Positions 11,172 to 22,306 of a stretch of 64,000 bases of DNA are shown in pieces. Each line of letters opens with the position of its first letter. Within the stretch, counting starts at the first letter, position 1. The notes under the pieces are model-generated. The model was given only the letters and a program-made list of their open reading frames with translations, was not told the DNA's origin and did not search any database. The stretch covers positions 26,440,122 through 26,504,121 of the forward strand of contig OU342808.1 of NCBI GenBank assembly GCA_910591455.2, read 5' to 3'. The DNA comes from Pholis gunnellus (taxonomy: Eukaryota; Chordata; Actinopteri; Perciformes; Pholidae). The position numbers were made by a program, and so were the translations under genes.

Positions 11172-13785
11172 CTGCCATCAAAAGAACCCCCTGTTTAATT
11201 CAAAGGTCTATGACAGTCCATGTGTTCTGGATTACAGCTGAAGTCAAGCATGCAGGCAGAAATGTTCACGCTGACAAACATGCAAAACATGAAATAAAGA
11301 AGAATTTTCACTCTGGTTTGAAGAAAATATAAATCATGCTAAATAAATAAATCCTATTTGTATGTTGCGACAATGCTGGAGATGATCATCAGTGAACTTA
11401 TTACATGACAAATACGTTCATCAAGTCACTGCATGCACACTAATGTTAACAAGTCACTGTTATGGTTGTTAGTGGGAACAGATAGAAATCCAATACAAGC
11501 TACAGGAGAAACTGAGCGTTAAAGGAGCCAAAAGATCAGAAAGCAATAAAACGTGTTTCTATTTGTCAGGCCTGTTGCCTCGTTACCTTCCAGGATGCTT
11601 TTGGCGAGCATGGTGGACGGTCGAATGTGCCGCTGATATATCGTCCTCCGCTCTGCTGAGATTGGTTTCCCAGATATTCCTTTCTTATCCTGATGAAAAG
11701 AGAAAACAAAGAGCGACTTTAAAACGTGCCGTCGGGATGTTTTCCTTGGTCCTTTAATAAAAACACCAGATTTGTCACAGCTCAAGTCCAACTTCTCATG
11801 ATTTTTACCGTCATAACGACTGTCTTTAAATAAAGCAGGATCCGTTAAACACTAGATTAAAAGTGTAATACGTTGTATTAAAAGATACAGACATTTTAAA
11901 CAAGGGTTTTACAACTAAGCCTGGTTTCGTTACTTCAAACTGCAATATGCTCACAAGTCTGTGTAATAAAGGTTATACATTAAGTTTTCACACTCAAACT
12001 GAAAAAAAATGTCCATCTGGTATCATCTTTAAAATACCGCAGCTGACGTGGTTCATTATTTTGACCTCAGACATTCTCAAATATTTGAATGTCACCACAG
12101 TCAAAACACGCACACACACACACACACACACATATATTAGAGCTTATAGGAAATATATAGGAGGAGATCTAAAAAGGCTGACTTGTGTTTGTTTACTAGT
12201 AAAGATGTAAATGTCTAATCGTTGGGGAAAGAGTGAGACATGCATCTCTAATGAAGCTGTGTAAATAAGCTTTTACTTTTTATTTTAAAGTGATTGTTTG
12301 TTGGCTGGGAAGACATTAAAAACTCCTCATGGACGCCACTGATTCATGCTCATTCAGTCAAACAAAGAGAGATCGCAGCACACATTAAATAACCCGATCC
12401 TTTAATCTGAGCCGGTGCACAACCAGACCAGATCAGAACTAAACATAGACCTGCTTTGGTTGGACAAACTAAACTGTATTTAGTGTCACAGTATTCACTG
12501 TATGAAGTGGCTAACTTCAAACTTGACTTTGAAAAATCTGTTGGGTTTTTTTAGGTCACATGAAGGCCGGATTGTTTTTACATAAATACGCCAGTTTAAG
12601 AAACCAGAATTGTGTTTCTGCTGATACGTCAGAAAAACACGTTGCAGAAACGATGGCCCTTAATGTTGCACTGTGGCTCAAATAAATAAAAAAGAGCAAT
12701 TAAAGACAAGTTTGACTGGAATATGAAGATAATGGGTCGATTATGAAGCCAGGCGCATTATCTTAAAGTTACATTTAGGTCAAAAGTCATTGTAATAATC
12801 AGAGCAACAGACTGTCTGAGTGCTGTTGGAAATTCCATAATTAAAACATAAATAACATATGAACCTACACTTTGAATCCAACACTAATGCTAATAAATAT
12901 GTATGATTTATGTCATGCTGTTTGATGATGATGTGTGTCTAACTTCCAACAGATTTACTGTTTTAAACACATAGTTCTGCACGTTTCACATGGATTCTCC
13001 TTTAAAGCCGAGGACAGCAGTGACTGAGCCTCTGGATTTACAGAGTAAATAAAGCAGTGGTGGAAAGAAATGCTCCTGGCTTATGAGAAGCAAGATCAAC
13101 ATCTCCTGGAAATCCCTACAGCTACAGCAACAACAACAACAACAAACCTGCACAGCAGAGAGGTCTGAGGGAATACACTAGAGATAAGTCACTGGATGTG
13201 ATGATTGTTTTATTGTTAATATCTAGAATAACCAGTAGGCCGCTACAGAAACAAAGTGAAATACATTTTACTGTGGGGTCTAATTGGTTCTCTAGCTGTT
13301 GCTGAATAAAAGCACTTGAATGCATCACAACCTTTCAAGGTTTTGCTCCAGCTTTTAACGTTCAAGAACAGCATTCACACACATCCATACAGCCTGTACA
13401 CACACACACACACACACACTCACACACTCCGGGTCTGTACCTCCGTGGCTTGCTGCCTCCTCAGGGCCACCTGCGCCGCCATCACCCGCTGTCTCTCCAC
13501 CACCAGCAGGCAGTTGGCGCACTGGCAGTCCCTCCAGCGGCAGAAGCGCTTGTGTCCCTTCAGGCAGGACACCACGCCGTGGTTTCGGCAGCGGGCGCAC
13601 TTCGGCGTCCGGCTCAGCTTCCTCTGGTCCCCCGGACACACGCCGCTGGGGGCCGGCTTATCGTCGGCCTTGTCGCAGTCTCCGTCTCCGTCCTCGGCGG
13701 CGGCGTGGCCGGCGGCCGGGTCGTCGCTCTCCGTCTCCAGGCTCTCCACGTCGATTTCAAACTCGCAAACGGCGTTTTCTGACAT
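10084..13785 (-). CDS. dmrt2: dmrt2 (dmrt2a type), DM-domain transcription factor, complete
   Basis: Nuclear DM-domain transcription factor. In vertebrates DMRT2 acts in somite and muscle patterning, and in fish also in left-right symmetry. Three coding exons join cleanly: 13785-13441, 11689-11587 and 11171-10084, for a predicted 511 aa. The N-terminus is acidic (residues 8-42). The DM domain covers about residues 58-105, with zinc ligands C63, C66, H69, H78, C82, C87, C89 and C92 all present. The short second exon carries the SAERRTIYQRHIRPSTMLAK segment typical of DMRT2, and the join reads SILEG-YRPVQ. The C-terminus ends in FSVEAIL (493-499) within a conserved tail. There is no DMA domain, as expected for DMRT2. 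It is the most downstream gene of the co-oriented cluster. The start has a purine at -3. A non-coding 5' exon cannot be excluded. Confidence 0.95.
10123..10143 (-). other. eh1-like motif FSVEAIL in DMRT2 C-terminus
   Basis: Residues 493-499 match the general Groucho/TLE-binding pattern F-S-[IV]-x-x-[IL]-[LI]. The match is seen directly; a repressor role is inference. Confidence 0.45.
11172..11586 (-). other. dmrt2 intron 2 (415 bp)
   Basis: Short AT-rich intron with a GTAACG donor and a TTTTGATGGCAG acceptor on the minus strand. Nothing else is recognised in it. Confidence 0.85.
11587..11689 (-). CDS. dmrt2: dmrt2 coding exon 2
   Basis: A 103 nt exon. The acceptor follows TTTTCATCAG and the first codon is GAT; the donor is GAAG followed by GTAACG. 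It encodes 34 residues plus one base. The content (DKKGISGKPISAERRT, then the IYQRHIRPSTMLAK segment) is diagnostic for DMRT2. Confidence 0.95.
11690..13440 (-). other. dmrt2 intron 1 (1,751 bp)
   Basis: AT-rich. It contains a (CA)n tract near 12105-12131, a (CAA)n tract near 13127-13146, and a (CA)n tract at 13398-13428 beside the donor. No gene is seen inside. Confidence 0.85.
13398..13428. repeat. (CA)n tract adjacent to dmrt2 exon 1 donor
   Basis: In the transcript this reads as a (GU)n tract starting about 12 nt after the splice donor, with one GAG interruption. Such GU tracts are known targets of CELF and TDP-43 type splicing proteins; an effect here is only possible. Confidence 0.85.
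13441..13785 (-). CDS. dmrt2: dmrt2 coding exon 1 (DM domain)
   Basis: Encodes residues 1-115 in full codons, ending QQATE before the donor GTACAG. The DM domain (KLSRTPKCARCRNHG and onward) lies in this exon. The exon is CpG-rich. The upstream TTCATTCAG on the minus strand could be an acceptor for a 5' untranslated exon. Confidence 0.95.
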
Positions 13786-13844
13786 GTCTGCCCGAGTCCT
13801 CCGCCGGCTGTCTGAACACCCAGTTTATCTCTGAATGAACACAT

Positions 13845-16840
13845 ATGAGGATTAGTCTCTAGTTATTATGCGGTAATAGTGGCTTAATAACATAGCATAA
13901 TCAATCAACACGATCTCCCAGAAGCTACCATGTTTAGCCTATAATAGCAGATTTCATTCATTATATTCTTCCATAAATTCACCAAAAACTTTTTTTGGAA
14001 TCTTATGATGATTTAAATTAACTTCTTTGGCGGGAGATTTATTTTTTATTTTTTTTGCTAAACTTAATTTGTTGGCACAAGAGAAAGATCCATGCACGAG
14101 GATGATAAAGATAGTGGCCTAGTTTGTATTTATTAATCTGCAAAAACATGGTCTGAATAAAAAATTGAAAGAGGAAAAAAATATTCCTTAAATCTAGAAA
14201 GTGCGCAGCAGAAATACCAATAGAGGCAGATATCAATATGATTGCTTTTAACTTTTATTTAATTTTGTAGACCACACATGTTAGGAACACAAATGAGTAG
14301 ACTTAAACAAATACAGCTTATTATTGGAAGCCTACAATAAATAACCATTATTATGATTGATCACATGACTCTATGAAGAGTCTCACCACACTTCTTCGGT
14401 CATCGCCCAGTTGGCTTGTCCGGTATTTAATTGGTTATTTCATGCATGGATTTGGTCAAACCACATAAATCTACATAAAGACACGAGAGGACTTGAGTTT
14501 ACCTCCAGAGGTGGATCCAGCGGTCTCGTCCAGGTTTTAGTTTTTTTTTTTACAGCCGTCGTTAAGCCCCGTGATGAATCACACGCAGTTAAACACGCAG
14601 TCCAGCACAGGTTCGTAATTAACCGCTAATTGAGTGGATGAGTGAGTGTCTCACTCCGGACGAACCTAAGTTTTCTTCTGAGCAAGAAACTCCGAGCGAC
14701 GCTGCTATGAACCGCTCCGGGCTGCGTCCTCTGTCCTCTGATTGGCTGCTTACAAACACGCGCCGGCCAATAGGATCGCGAGCAGTTAGCAGGGAGGGGG
14801 GAGTCTTCAGTAACGGACGGGTGACAGTAATTTGATTACTTTTCCTTTGCAACGAGCTCACTTGTAGGTAATTGAGCCTGATTTTAGCGTTAAAAACAGT
14901 AAAAAAAAACATAATTAAATATTGTTACTGTAACTTTATTTAACAGAGTAGCCTACATTTATATTAAAGCTCCTTTTCCATCACAAAAAAACTATTAAAT
15001 CATTGTTTATTTATGCCAGAGCTAAATGACAAATATCTTGTAGTGTCTTTGTTTGTTATGAATGAATATAGAATGATGGATGTCTAGTTTTATTTATTGA
15101 TTAAGAGCACACTTGAGTTGTTCTACTTTATTATTTTGTGTTTAATTAGCGTAAGCAGCTTAATTGTGAATAATAAAGAAAAAATAGACAATATTGATCA
15201 ACAACGATGAGTAATGTGGCAGAGACAACTTAAAAATGACAAATAATCAAAAGTCAGCGATAATACCTTCACAATAAAAGCCGAGTTGAACTTGTATCTG
15301 ATGATAGGCCTTATCCTCTAGATTTAGACATGAATTAGGTCACAACTAAAATAACAGAGTGGGGGGAAAAAACTTTCATATCAGATTTCCATGTCGCCTA
15401 GAGGCCTATTTCACAAGCCCAAATATGTATTTTTAATTTATTGCACAGTTAAACTAGAATAAATAGCCTACTATAACAACAACAAAGTAAAAAAGCAGAA
15501 TATCCCAGTGATGCACATCACATCCTGCATACAGGGTTCAGTGTTTACACTGGTCACAGATTAAACGGAGCAGATCAACAGGTGATGAATGTGTACTGCA
15601 GGTTGTTACAGTCCGTCCTGCCAGATTAATACAGTGTTTACACAACAATCACACCTGACAGAAAGAAACCCCGCGTCAGCAGAGTACACACACACACAAC
15701 ACCCCGAGAATACACAGCGTCACGTTTAACATACAATTAAAAAACAACTTTAATTTAACCCTCATTTCAGACCTTAAACTCCTAAAAACAAAAAACATTA
15801 CAAAATGATGGGCCTATTATTATCCCATTGTTATTGTGCTTAAAAACACTGAATCCTGTTTTAACCACACGAACCCAATAATAATAATAATAAAAGCACA
15901 AGAAAACACTGTTTATGATATTTCGCCTGAATAAAGGAATTATTTCGTGTCTCTCATATAACAAATGAATAAAAGTCTAATTAAACCTGATTGTGACAGC
16001 GTTAGTTCCCCCTCGCGGTGTGACTGGTGACCTCTGAAACTATGTTGGTCTCTTTGTTTGACTGAAGCTCGACTCTCAGAGAGGCTTCGCAGCATTTACT
16101 CAGTGTTAACTGACTTCCATGGGGACTGACAACGGGACAATAGACGCACACACACACATGGCCCCACTGTAGCTTGGGAAATAATGTTGACTCAAACCCT
16201 TTTGTGATGTGAAATCAACGAACAAAGCGACGTTAAAAGGAGGATGTTTTGTATATTCCGTTCAGAGTCAGGGAGGGGTGGCTACCTGTCTGTCCTGCTT
16301 GGCTCCAAATTAGTGTCAAAGCTGTGAAATAATAATTTATAGCTACTGTATAGTGCTGCAGGCCTATGTGACATTTTAAAACTGCATAATGTCTAACTTT
16401 TATATTCTTCAATTCAGATCTTATATTTAAACCCTATTAATTACATTATGTTATAATACCAGTATGTTTTATTAACCCTCAGGCAGGACAACGGCGTGTT
16501 TTAGACTTTAATTAAATAGAGAAGCACATATTCTAAAAGTGTCTTCTTGTCCTCGTGTAAGTCCTTCTCCAGATGAGGACAGTGCCTCTTAACGGCTCCT
16601 CCATGTGTTGGAGGTGAAGACGTCAGGCCTGCAGGTGCAGCTTTATTCGCCACTTCGTCTTAATTTACTGCGGAGGTTACGAGCGGCCACCCCGGGCCGC
16701 CGCTTCCACACCAGGAATGCTTTGAAGCCGAGGGCCGGCTGGACCGTCGGACAGGAGGATCCGCACGGAGCTGGGACCCTCCAGGTGAAAAGTGTTGTCT
16801 GTGTCCGACTCGATAAAGGGGGGGGGGGGGGGAGCTCCAC
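13845..16840. other. dmrt2 upstream region
   Basis: No protein-coding gene is recognised. It is AT-rich, except for a promoter-like GC-richer segment near 14640-14830 and a G15 run at 16818-16832. A short interval near 15990-16150 is of mixed composition. Open frames here are short and lack domains. Confidence 0.5.
14640..14850 (-). promoter_or_regulatory. Candidate dmrt2 promoter or 5' regulatory region
   Basis: A GC-rich island about 0.9 kb upstream of the dmrt2 start codon, in AT-rich surroundings. It contains an ATTGG box near 14740 and a CCAAT box near 14768 in opposite orientations, plus several CpGs. The assignment as promoter is inference from position and composition. Confidence 0.35.
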
Positions 16841-16844
16841 GGGT

Positions 16845-17935
16845 CCACGGGTCCTTGAATGGGCTGAATCGTCCAGGGTCCCTCGAAGGAATCCAGGGGG
16901 GTCTGGTATGTCAGGGGGTCTTTACACAGGAGGCTCATAGGTGGTTGTGAGTATTTAAGGGGGTTCCAAGGGTATTCAATACCGCCTGGAATCCTTTCAA
17001 GGAAGCTCCTTGTGGGCCCCTTTAAAATCCTGGAACTATTCAAAGATCCCTGCAAACCCTTTGGGATCCCATACACCCCTGCATAGACCTTAAATCCCAC
17101 ACACTATTGCCTGGAAAACCTTTAATGGCCCCTGGAACCCTTTAAAAAGGTCCTTGGGTCTCCTTCAAGGATTCTGAAACCTCTTCAAGGACCCTGGAAA
17201 CTTCTAAAAGATCCCAAGGCCCCTGGAATTCTGAAATGTTCCTTGAAGTGACTCCTAGAATTCTGGAAATCCTTGAGGATTGGACTTTCAATGGAGTTTC
17301 CTTTAATCATGAAATAGATTCCAGGCATTATTGAATGAGTTTCAGGTTTTTTTCCAGGTTCTGGATAGCGACTTTCGAGTGAAAGAGTCTGTTGATCCTT
17401 GAGGAGTCTCCTGGTGTCGGGGAACTTTTGCAAGTTTTCAGGGGTTCAAGGGAACTTAACGGGAGTTTCAAGGGTCTCTGAAGGGGGTCCAGGAATCCTC
17501 AACGGGTTTCCATGGCTCCTTGAACGGATCCCAGGCATTACTGAGTGAGTTGGAGTCACTGACAGGAACCATAAGTATTATTAGTAACCATAAATATTGC
17601 TTCATTGAACTACTTGCAGCAGTCCTTGCAGGGGTCTTGAGATCCTTGAGGAGGATTCAGTAAACCTTGAGGGGGTCCATGGGTCCTTAAAGGGATTCCA
17701 GGCATCCCTAAAAGAGTTTCAGGGAACTTTGAAGGGGTTAGGGGATCATGGATCCTTGAATGGACGTTAGAGGAGTTTTTGCAGGCGTATTTCAATCATT
17801 GCAAGGATTCCAGGTGTTACTGATGTGATTTCAAGGGGGGGTCCTGGGACTCTTGAGTATTTTCCAGGGATCCCACAAGGGGCTCCAGACATTATTGAAG
17901 GAATTTCAAGGCTCCTTGTTGGGTAGAAAGTTTGC
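16845..17935. repeat. Degenerate minisatellite with TCCTTGAAGG-type units
   Basis: Roughly 1.1 kb built from diverged units around the words GGATCCTTGAAGGG and TTCCAGG, spaced about 25-35 bp apart. CCTTGA occurs near 16850, 17232, 17271, 17395, 17516, 17652, 17671 and 17750. The complementary TTCAAGG occurs near 16998, 17163 and 17185, so parts run in both orientations. Open frames in it reflect the repeat and not a gene. Confidence 0.7.
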
Positions 17936-18504
17936 ACAGATCCAAGACATCGTCTGAAATCTGTATTTAATAAACATTTTGAGAATTTACAGTAGTTTTT
18001 ATCTCCAAAGGAGCCACTATGATATTCTTATTGTGACTTTTTAAATACACTTTACACAGTTTTATCATTTAGGCCTACAGCTCCACCCTTCATATCTCTT
18101 AAACGAGGGTATATCAGTTGAAGACGTGGTGTCATCAGCTCCTTAGTGTTCATTTAGGCTGCTGTCTGTGGACTTTAACTCCTGTTGATCCTTTTTAATG
18201 AGCTCACAGACACACAATGACACTTTCTCACACGCTGTCCAGTTTACTCTCCGGGTTGATTGAAACAACAGCATCTTGTTGGAAGCGTCCCGCTGGGCCG
18301 GCTGTAAAAGTGTAACAGGAGCTGTGTATAGACAGAAGAGCAGAGTGGGATCACTGGGATCACTGGGATCACTGAGGGGGATCCTGTTATGTTAATTAGC
18401 CTCTGATGGACCGACAACACATGCAGCTGAATACAAAACCAGGCGGGACGACATTTGTCTCTGTCTGACACCTCGACCTGCAAACAGGAGGACGTGTCCT
18501 CCAG
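17936..18504. other. Spacer between minisatellite and repeat cluster
   Basis: Unique AT-rich sequence with a small tandem of GGGATCACT (three copies) near 18347-18374. No gene is seen. Confidence 0.5.
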
Positions 18505-19210
18505 CCGAGGAAGTATTCAGATCCTTCACTTAGAAGTACTAATACCACAATGTACAAAAAATACTCTGTCCTGCTTTAAAGTCTTAAAAGTAGAAGTACT
18601 CAATGAAGATAAACGTCCCCTGTGACTGTTGTCCTATCACACATATTATCAGATTATTATCACGCATGTATGCTAATCAGACTGCAACTCATTATGGATT
18701 CATCTGCTGATTATTTTATACGTTAGTCGATTCATTGATTGGTTTGTGGAAATAATAAACTTTTTTTTTTGTTTTTTAAACAATAAATGTAAAAGAATTT
18801 TTTAGTCCGAATCTCTAAATTATTTTAAATAAATAATAAAAAAATTCAAAATGAAAAGCAGAAAATCTTCACATTTGTTGAGCTGGAACCATTAAACGTT
18901 TTTGCAGGAAAAATGACAATTATCAACATTGTTGCCAATTAGTTTTCCATCAATCAACTAATCATATCAGCTCTAATTGCATGTATCATTAGGTAGAGTA
19001 GTTTTATTTTATTTTATTTTATAAACTATTCATATGTTTTGTGTGCAAACATTTTAATTTATAACCAAAGCTGTGTAATAAATGTAGTGAAGTAAAAAGT
19101 ACAATATTTCACTCAATTGTTGTGGAGTAGAACTAGAAAACAACATGAAAAGGAAATACTCCAGTAAAGTAAAAGTACCTCAAATATGTACATATGTACT
19201 TATTTTTCCA
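18505..19210 (+). repeat. TACTTAAGTA-type repeat, interrupted by another repeat
   Basis: The left part has the signature GAAGTATTCAGATCCTTCAC; the right part (about 19075-19205) has AAAGTACAATATTTC and AAAGTAAAAGTACCTC. The copy is split by a second repeat at 18681-18975, indicating nested insertion. Confidence 0.55.
18681..18975 (+). mobile_element. hAT-like non-autonomous element (CTGCAACT family), nested
   Basis: Starts with ACTGCAACTC and ends with ATCAGCTCTA. It includes a GATTAAT-rich head and the internal words AGCTGGAA and TTCACATTTG, which recur in several copies elsewhere in this window. The best-preserved copy (52752) begins AGGGCTGCAACTAAC, resembling hAT terminal repeats; class assignment is from memory. 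Confidence 0.5.
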
Positions 19211-20107
19211 GTATTTTGTGGTAAATTTGAGGGCAGTATAAAGGGAAACAAATGGAATACTCTTCCAGGAAGACATTACTTTAGGCTTCATCCTAAAATC
19301 TTTAATATTCTCATTTATACAATGTTTGCCGGCAACAAGTCCTTCATATAAAAGATAATGAATAAACTGAGTTTAGACACGTTTTATGTGAAAAATGCAC
19401 GTGTGAATTGGCCGAATTCAAATCAACAATGTTCCCGGCATGAACTTCCTGCTTCATTTAAAGAAGCTTCACCAGCTGCTGCTACAAACATGTTGAAATT
19501 AAATAGTTTGTTTATTCTGTACTGTAGCCCAGAGACGATGAGGTACAATACACAGTTGAGCCACTGGGGGGCAGACTTGAGCAGCTTTCAGTGATGAACG
19601 AAAGAAAACGATTAGAGATTGTATTTAGAAAGTGTTTCTGTATTTTATTAGGCTTTTTTTAGAGCTTTCTTAATTTGATATGAAATAAATATATATGTCA
19701 CTGCTAAAGAAACATTTTATTTCTAACATATATTTGTATTTAAACACATTTTCAGTTCTAAACCTGTTTTTATGTTCAGTTCTGAGATGACGTGGATGTG
19801 TTTCACCACTAGATGGCAGCATTCACAAGGTTATGACAAGAGGACAGCTCAGTTTCTGCTCCTCTTTAAAACATATACATTTTACAAATAATCAGTAAAA
19901 TGTGGTGTTGCTGCATGTCTCAGACTATTTTATCTTTAAGTTATAAGAGATGAGTTTGTTGTTTTACAATCCACAAATTATATTTCTCACTCACACACAG
20001 AAAATTAAAAACTGTAAAACATCTTGTGAATTTCCTCCCGGGGGCCAATAAAGATTTATATTTTATAATATTACGTCATCGTTCATTTGTTGATTATATT
20101 TTGTATA
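19211..20107. other. Gene-free spacer
   Basis: AT-rich sequence with no recognised gene. Near 20025-20060 the word order GAATTTCCTCCC...CCAATAAAG resembles the 3' end of a teleost non-LTR retrotransposon. Confidence 0.45.
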
Positions 20108-20285
20108 TTAATTTGAATCTGCAAAGTACTAAAGTTATCAAACAAATTTAGTAAAAAGTACAATATTTCCCTCTCAGAAGTGTTGAAGTACAAGAATAAA
20201 GTAGAAAATGGAACTTTACTCAAGTAAAGTACAATTACCTCAAACTTGTACTTCAGTATTGTACTTGAGTACATGTACTTATTGA
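20108..20285 (+). repeat. TACTTAAGTA-type repeat, 3' part
   Basis: Contains GTAAAAAGTACAATATTTC and ends GTACTTGAGTACATGTAC, matching the right ends of the copies at 18505 and 21350. Confidence 0.55.
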
Positions 20286-20529
20286 ATTGAGGAATTCCTG
20301 TTAAATAAATGAGTGATAGTCTAAAACGTGATACTTTAATAATAATTATAATTTAGGATGTTGCAAAATAAAATAAAATAAAAGATGCTTCAGCCTTTGA
20401 GCACAAAACTATATATATATATATTATTAACTCTTTAATCACTGTTTTAAAACCTGATCAGATGACTTCAGACTCTGAATTATGTGACAATATTTATTTA
20501 ATACAACAGACTCTTTTAGACTGAACATC

Positions 20530-20995
20530 AGTGGTGGAACGTATATATGTAAGTACATTTACTCAAGTATTAAACATATTCAAGGTACATCTATGGCAAC
20601 TTTATACTTGTACTCCACTCCATCTCAGAGGTAAACATTGTACTTTTTTACTACATTTATCTGACACCTTAAGTTACTTTACAGATCACAGTCTTGGTCA
20701 TGGAACATGATGATCTAATAGAATGTGAAGCATCGATGTAATAACAGGATGTAAAGAAGTTAAACCTGAAACATCTACAGCAGTAAGACACATTCATATC
20801 AATCCAGAAACATCATATAATATTAAAACAGGAAACACTTTACTGCACAATGAGAACTTTTACTTTCCACACTCACATTTTGCTGATACATACTTTTACT
20901 GAAGTAAAGTTTTATACAGTAGTGGAGTATTTTCACAGTGGTATTAGTACTTCTACTGCAGTAAAGGATCTGAATACTTCTTCCAGCGCTGCCGA
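20530..20995 (-). repeat. TACTTAAGTA-type repeat, near full length, reversed
   Basis: Both ends are visible: AGTGGTGGAACG at the left and GAATACTTCTTCCAGC at the right, with GTACTCCACTCC inside. Its orientation is opposite to the copy at 21350-21830. Confidence 0.6.
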
Positions 20996-21349
20996 ACATT
21001 GATGTCGACACATATTCACGTTCACACTTTATAGAAACAGATAAAGCAGAAGATCTGAAATAGACCGTTCACAGCATTTTGGGGGGTTTTATGATGATCT
21101 ATGGATACTTTTATGATTGTGTTGTAATATTTGGGCCTTTAACAAATCCTTCATGCTCAGATGTGTTTATGAGAGCAGCGTGTTTACACACTGGACCTTA
21201 TAAAACCTGTCTTTGTAGGTTTTGTTTGATTCTGTGAAACGCTGTTACACTTGAGATATTCTGCAAACTGCTCGTAGATAGTCGCAGCATAAGAAGACCA
21301 GATACTGTTAAATCTATATTTATACGTTATACGTCTGCCTCGTCTCCAG

Positions 21350-21830
21350 TGGTGGAAGTCTGATCTTTTACTTATAAGTAAAAGTACTAATACAGTGTAG
21401 AAATACTCTGTTACAGCAAAGTAAATGCATTCAAAACTTGACTTAAGTAAAAGTACAAAAGCATCACCATCAAAGTAAACGTACTCATTGTGCAGAATGG
21501 CTAATCATATATATTACTTTACTGCATTATAATTATTGATGCATTCATGTGTTTCGTCACTAAAAATGGGGTTTATTTTAACTACTTTATATACAGCTGT
21601 TTAATCTAGAATAATAATAATAATACATCATGTATTTGTTGTTTATGTTTTACATCATTAATCTGAATTTGCAAAGTAACTAAAGGTGTTACATCAATTA
21701 AAGAGTAAAAAGTACAATATTTCTCTCTTAGATAGAGTAGAAGTATAAAGTAGCAGAAAATACTACAAGTACCTTAAATCTGTAAAGACTTGAGTAAATG
21801 TACTTAATTACTTTTCCATCACTGCTGTTC
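21350..21830 (+). repeat. TACTTAAGTA-type repeat, near full length
   Basis: Starts with CAGTGGTGGAAGTC and ends with ACTTTTCCATCACTGC. It lies about 0.5 kb from the dmrt3 stop codon, so it closely bounds the dmrt3 3' end. Confidence 0.6.
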
Positions 21831-21973
21831 TCTGTCTGCTGTTAATCAATGAGCAACCTGCTGCATCAAGCATTTCATTTATTAATAATCTTTGTTAAAT
21901 ATAAATTCAGCCAATATGATGAATTCAATGATAGAAGTCAGAGACAACAATCTGATCCTTTTGGAAACTCAGA

Positions 21974-21979
21974 TTTATT
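21974..21979 (-). terminator. Candidate dmrt3 polyadenylation signal
   Basis: TTTATT on the plus strand gives AATAAA on the minus strand, about 330 nt past the dmrt3 stop. A second copy lies near 21888. The assignment rests on position only. Confidence 0.35.
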
Positions 21980-22191
21980 TGGCATAGACTCTTCACATGC
22001 ATTGATGATCCTTAACATCGAAAGTGTTCACAGTTCTAAACATGCTGCAGGAAATAAAGACGAGTCCTGTTACATTCATCCGTTTTTGGTTATGTGTCCA
22101 CGTGACGTGTTGAGAGCACGAGCGGGTCACCTTATCAAAGGGTGATTGCTTGACACAGTTCGATTCAAACAAGACGGAAAAAAGAAGACCC

Positions 22192-22194
<3 letters not shown>

Positions 22195-22238
<44 letters not shown>

Positions 22239-22242
22239 GCGC
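22195..22242. repeat. (CA)n(CG)n tract in the dmrt3 3' UTR
   Basis: About 21 CA units followed by CGCGCG, starting roughly 65 nt past the dmrt3 stop codon. In the mRNA it would be a GC-capped (GU)n tract. Confidence 0.85.
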
Positions 22243-22306
22243 CGGATGTCCATTCACAATAATACATATTTGGTGTCCCGCTGCTGTTCTCAGTCCATCA
22301 GCTCCT

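Noticed and set aside
10345..11241. 298-codon open frame on the plus strand opposite dmrt2 exon 3
   Set aside because: It is the antisense of a GC-rich coding exon; its Arg/Leu/Val/Gly-rich translation has no domain, and the minus strand gives a clear DMRT2 protein.
14039..14236. AT-rich short frames upstream of dmrt2
   Set aside because: Composition and length are as expected by chance; no motif.
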